A DNA stretch of 47,117 nt, from assembly GCA_028285945.1 (NCBI GenBank), contig JAPYNE010000064.1, forward strand, positions 1-47,117, read 5' to 3'. Below the pieces are notes generated by a model. It had not been told where the DNA came from. It did not search any database and saw only the letters and a list, made by a program, of their open reading frames with translations. The position numbers and the translations under genes were made by a program. Below, piece after piece: positions 46,514-47,117 of the stretch; positions within the stretch are counted from its first letter, which is position 1, and each line of letters opens with the position of its first letter. The stretch comes from Candidatus Foliamicus numerosus (GTDB taxonomy: Bacteria > Pseudomonadota > Gammaproteobacteria > Steroidobacterales > Foliamicaceae).

Positions 46514-46841
46514 GCTGCCTCCCATCGGCGCGAGCCGGGCATGCTCGCCAAGTGCCTGTTCGCCGTTCGCGGCTTTCGGCCAACCCTTATTCGGCGGAAT
46601 GTTAGTGGATTGGCCGATGAAGTGGCAAGCCGTTGCAGCGGCTCAGGATATTTCGGGATTTTTGCTTGTCGGGTCGGGCATGCTCTCGGTGCGGACAAGA
46701 TGCTTGTTGGGGGTTCGGCAATCCAGCGCCCGGCCGGCGCGTTCAAAGCCCGCCATGAACTCGCTTTTGCCGTCCGCCTGGATGGATTCGACGGGGAACG
46801 CCCGCGCGGATTCTTGGCGCCGCCTATTCGGCGGGCCGGTT
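46514..46841. other. Intergenic gap upstream of fhs
   Basis: This 328-bp gap lies between fhs and the beta-barrel gene, both on the minus strand. Apart from the candidate fhs promoter and the small hairpin CCGCC-TATTC-GGCGG at 46820-46834, I see nothing in it. The open frames there have no family features. Confidence 0.5.
46599..46628 (-). promoter_or_regulatory. Candidate fhs promoter
   Basis: On the minus strand TTGCCA (46628-46623, five of six) and TAACAT (46604-46599, four of six) are separated by 18 bp. The predicted leader to the ATG at 46513 is about 80 nt. No riboswitch fold is recognised in it. Confidence 0.35.
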
Positions 46842-47117
46842 CTAGAACCCCAGGCGGGCCTCGATCAGGATGCCGCGGTCGCTCCCGGCGTCGCCGCCGG
46901 CGCGGCGCGTCAGCTTGAGGGCGATGCCGAGGTCCATGGCCCCGCCGTCCGGATCCAAGGGCTCGATGCGCCAGCCCAGCGTCTGCAGGCGGCCGCCGCC
47001 CTGCGACCCGTGCAGCACGAAGGGCGTGCCGAGGAAGCGGCCGCCGGGCAGCGCCAGGCCCCAGCCGAGCTCGGCGTCGAGGCCGCCCGCGCCCGGCTCC
47101 GCCCCGAACGGCCCCGC
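46842..47117 (-). CDS. C-terminal beta-barrel (autotransporter-like) domain, partial
   Basis: The 5' end is outside the window. The visible 91 residues read LDAELGWGLALPGGRFLGTPFV, LQTLGWRIEPL, MDLGIALKLTRRAGG and end ILIEARLGF with TAG at 46842-46844. The alternating hydrophobic pattern, YG/WGL-type strands and terminal phenylalanine are those of the C-terminal outer-membrane beta-barrel of autotransporter-like proteins. The passenger cannot be known from this fragment. A 12-bp palindrome GGTTCTAGAACC at 46838-46849 covers the stop codon. Confidence 0.65.
   Translation of the reverse strand, partial: AGPFGAEPGAGGLDAELGWGLALPGGRFLGTPFVLHGSQGGGRLQTLGWRIEPLDPDGGAMDLGIALKLTRRAGGDAGSDRGILIEARLGF

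Overview
The window is GC-rich and looks like a gammaproteobacterial chromosome. The blocks lapB-(comEA-like), queA-tgt-yajC-secD-secF, ndk-rlmN-pilF-rodZ-hisS-yfgM-bamB-der and xseA/guaB-guaA-tadA follow the usual gammaproteobacterial order, and the envelope is Gram-negative (LapB, BamB, DsbC, TonB-receptor debris, a terminal beta-barrel fragment). I cannot name the genus. Many genes are joined by ATGA, GTGA or TAATG overlaps, and GTG starts are common. Layout: 1-1.5 kb lapB 3' end and a ComEA-like HhH protein with a clear terminator; 1.6-2.9 kb an MscS-type channel; 2.9-11.7 kb a minus-strand accessory island; 11.7-18.1 kb tRNA-Asn, an aminotransferase, a dense repeat cluster, uvrB, dsbC, a hendecad-repeat protein, fdxA, a Nudix hydrolase and tRNA-Leu; 18.2-20.6 kb an ECF sigma / anti-sigma-like / PDZ operon; 20.6-26.1 kb queuosine and Sec genes; 26.1-31.3 kb suhB, a cupin dioxygenase, a cysteine desulfurase fused to a scaffold-like tail, an IscA-type protein, ndk and rlmN; 31.3-36.9 kb pilF to der; 37.0-41.9 kb xseA, guaB, guaA, tadA; 41.9-44.8 kb a decayed region with tRNA-Ser, gene fragments, an IS5-type remnant, two small coiled-coil membrane proteins and a deoxyinosine glycosylase; 44.8-47.1 kb fhs and the C-terminus of a beta-barrel protein. 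The most unusual part is the island at 2.9-11.7 kb. It is a type I restriction-modification locus whose hsdM starts exactly at the 3' CCA of a tRNA-Asn gene and has no normal start codon. Two toxin-antitoxin modules and a tiny ORF sit between hsdM and hsdS. An ATGA-coupled pair (DUF6978-like and DUF1828/1829) and an AlbA_2/ATPase protein follow hsdS. The hsdR at the far end is a frameshifted, truncated remnant. The modification half looks retained while the nuclease is dead, and the added toxins or the unfamiliar downstream genes may supply the remaining effector function; that last point is inference. Other signals worth attention are a long nested palindrome between ndk and rlmN with a shorter relative upstream of the desulfurase, a roughly 435-bp array of inverted repeats upstream of uvrB, and nine 33-bp tandem repeats inside a membrane-protein gene.
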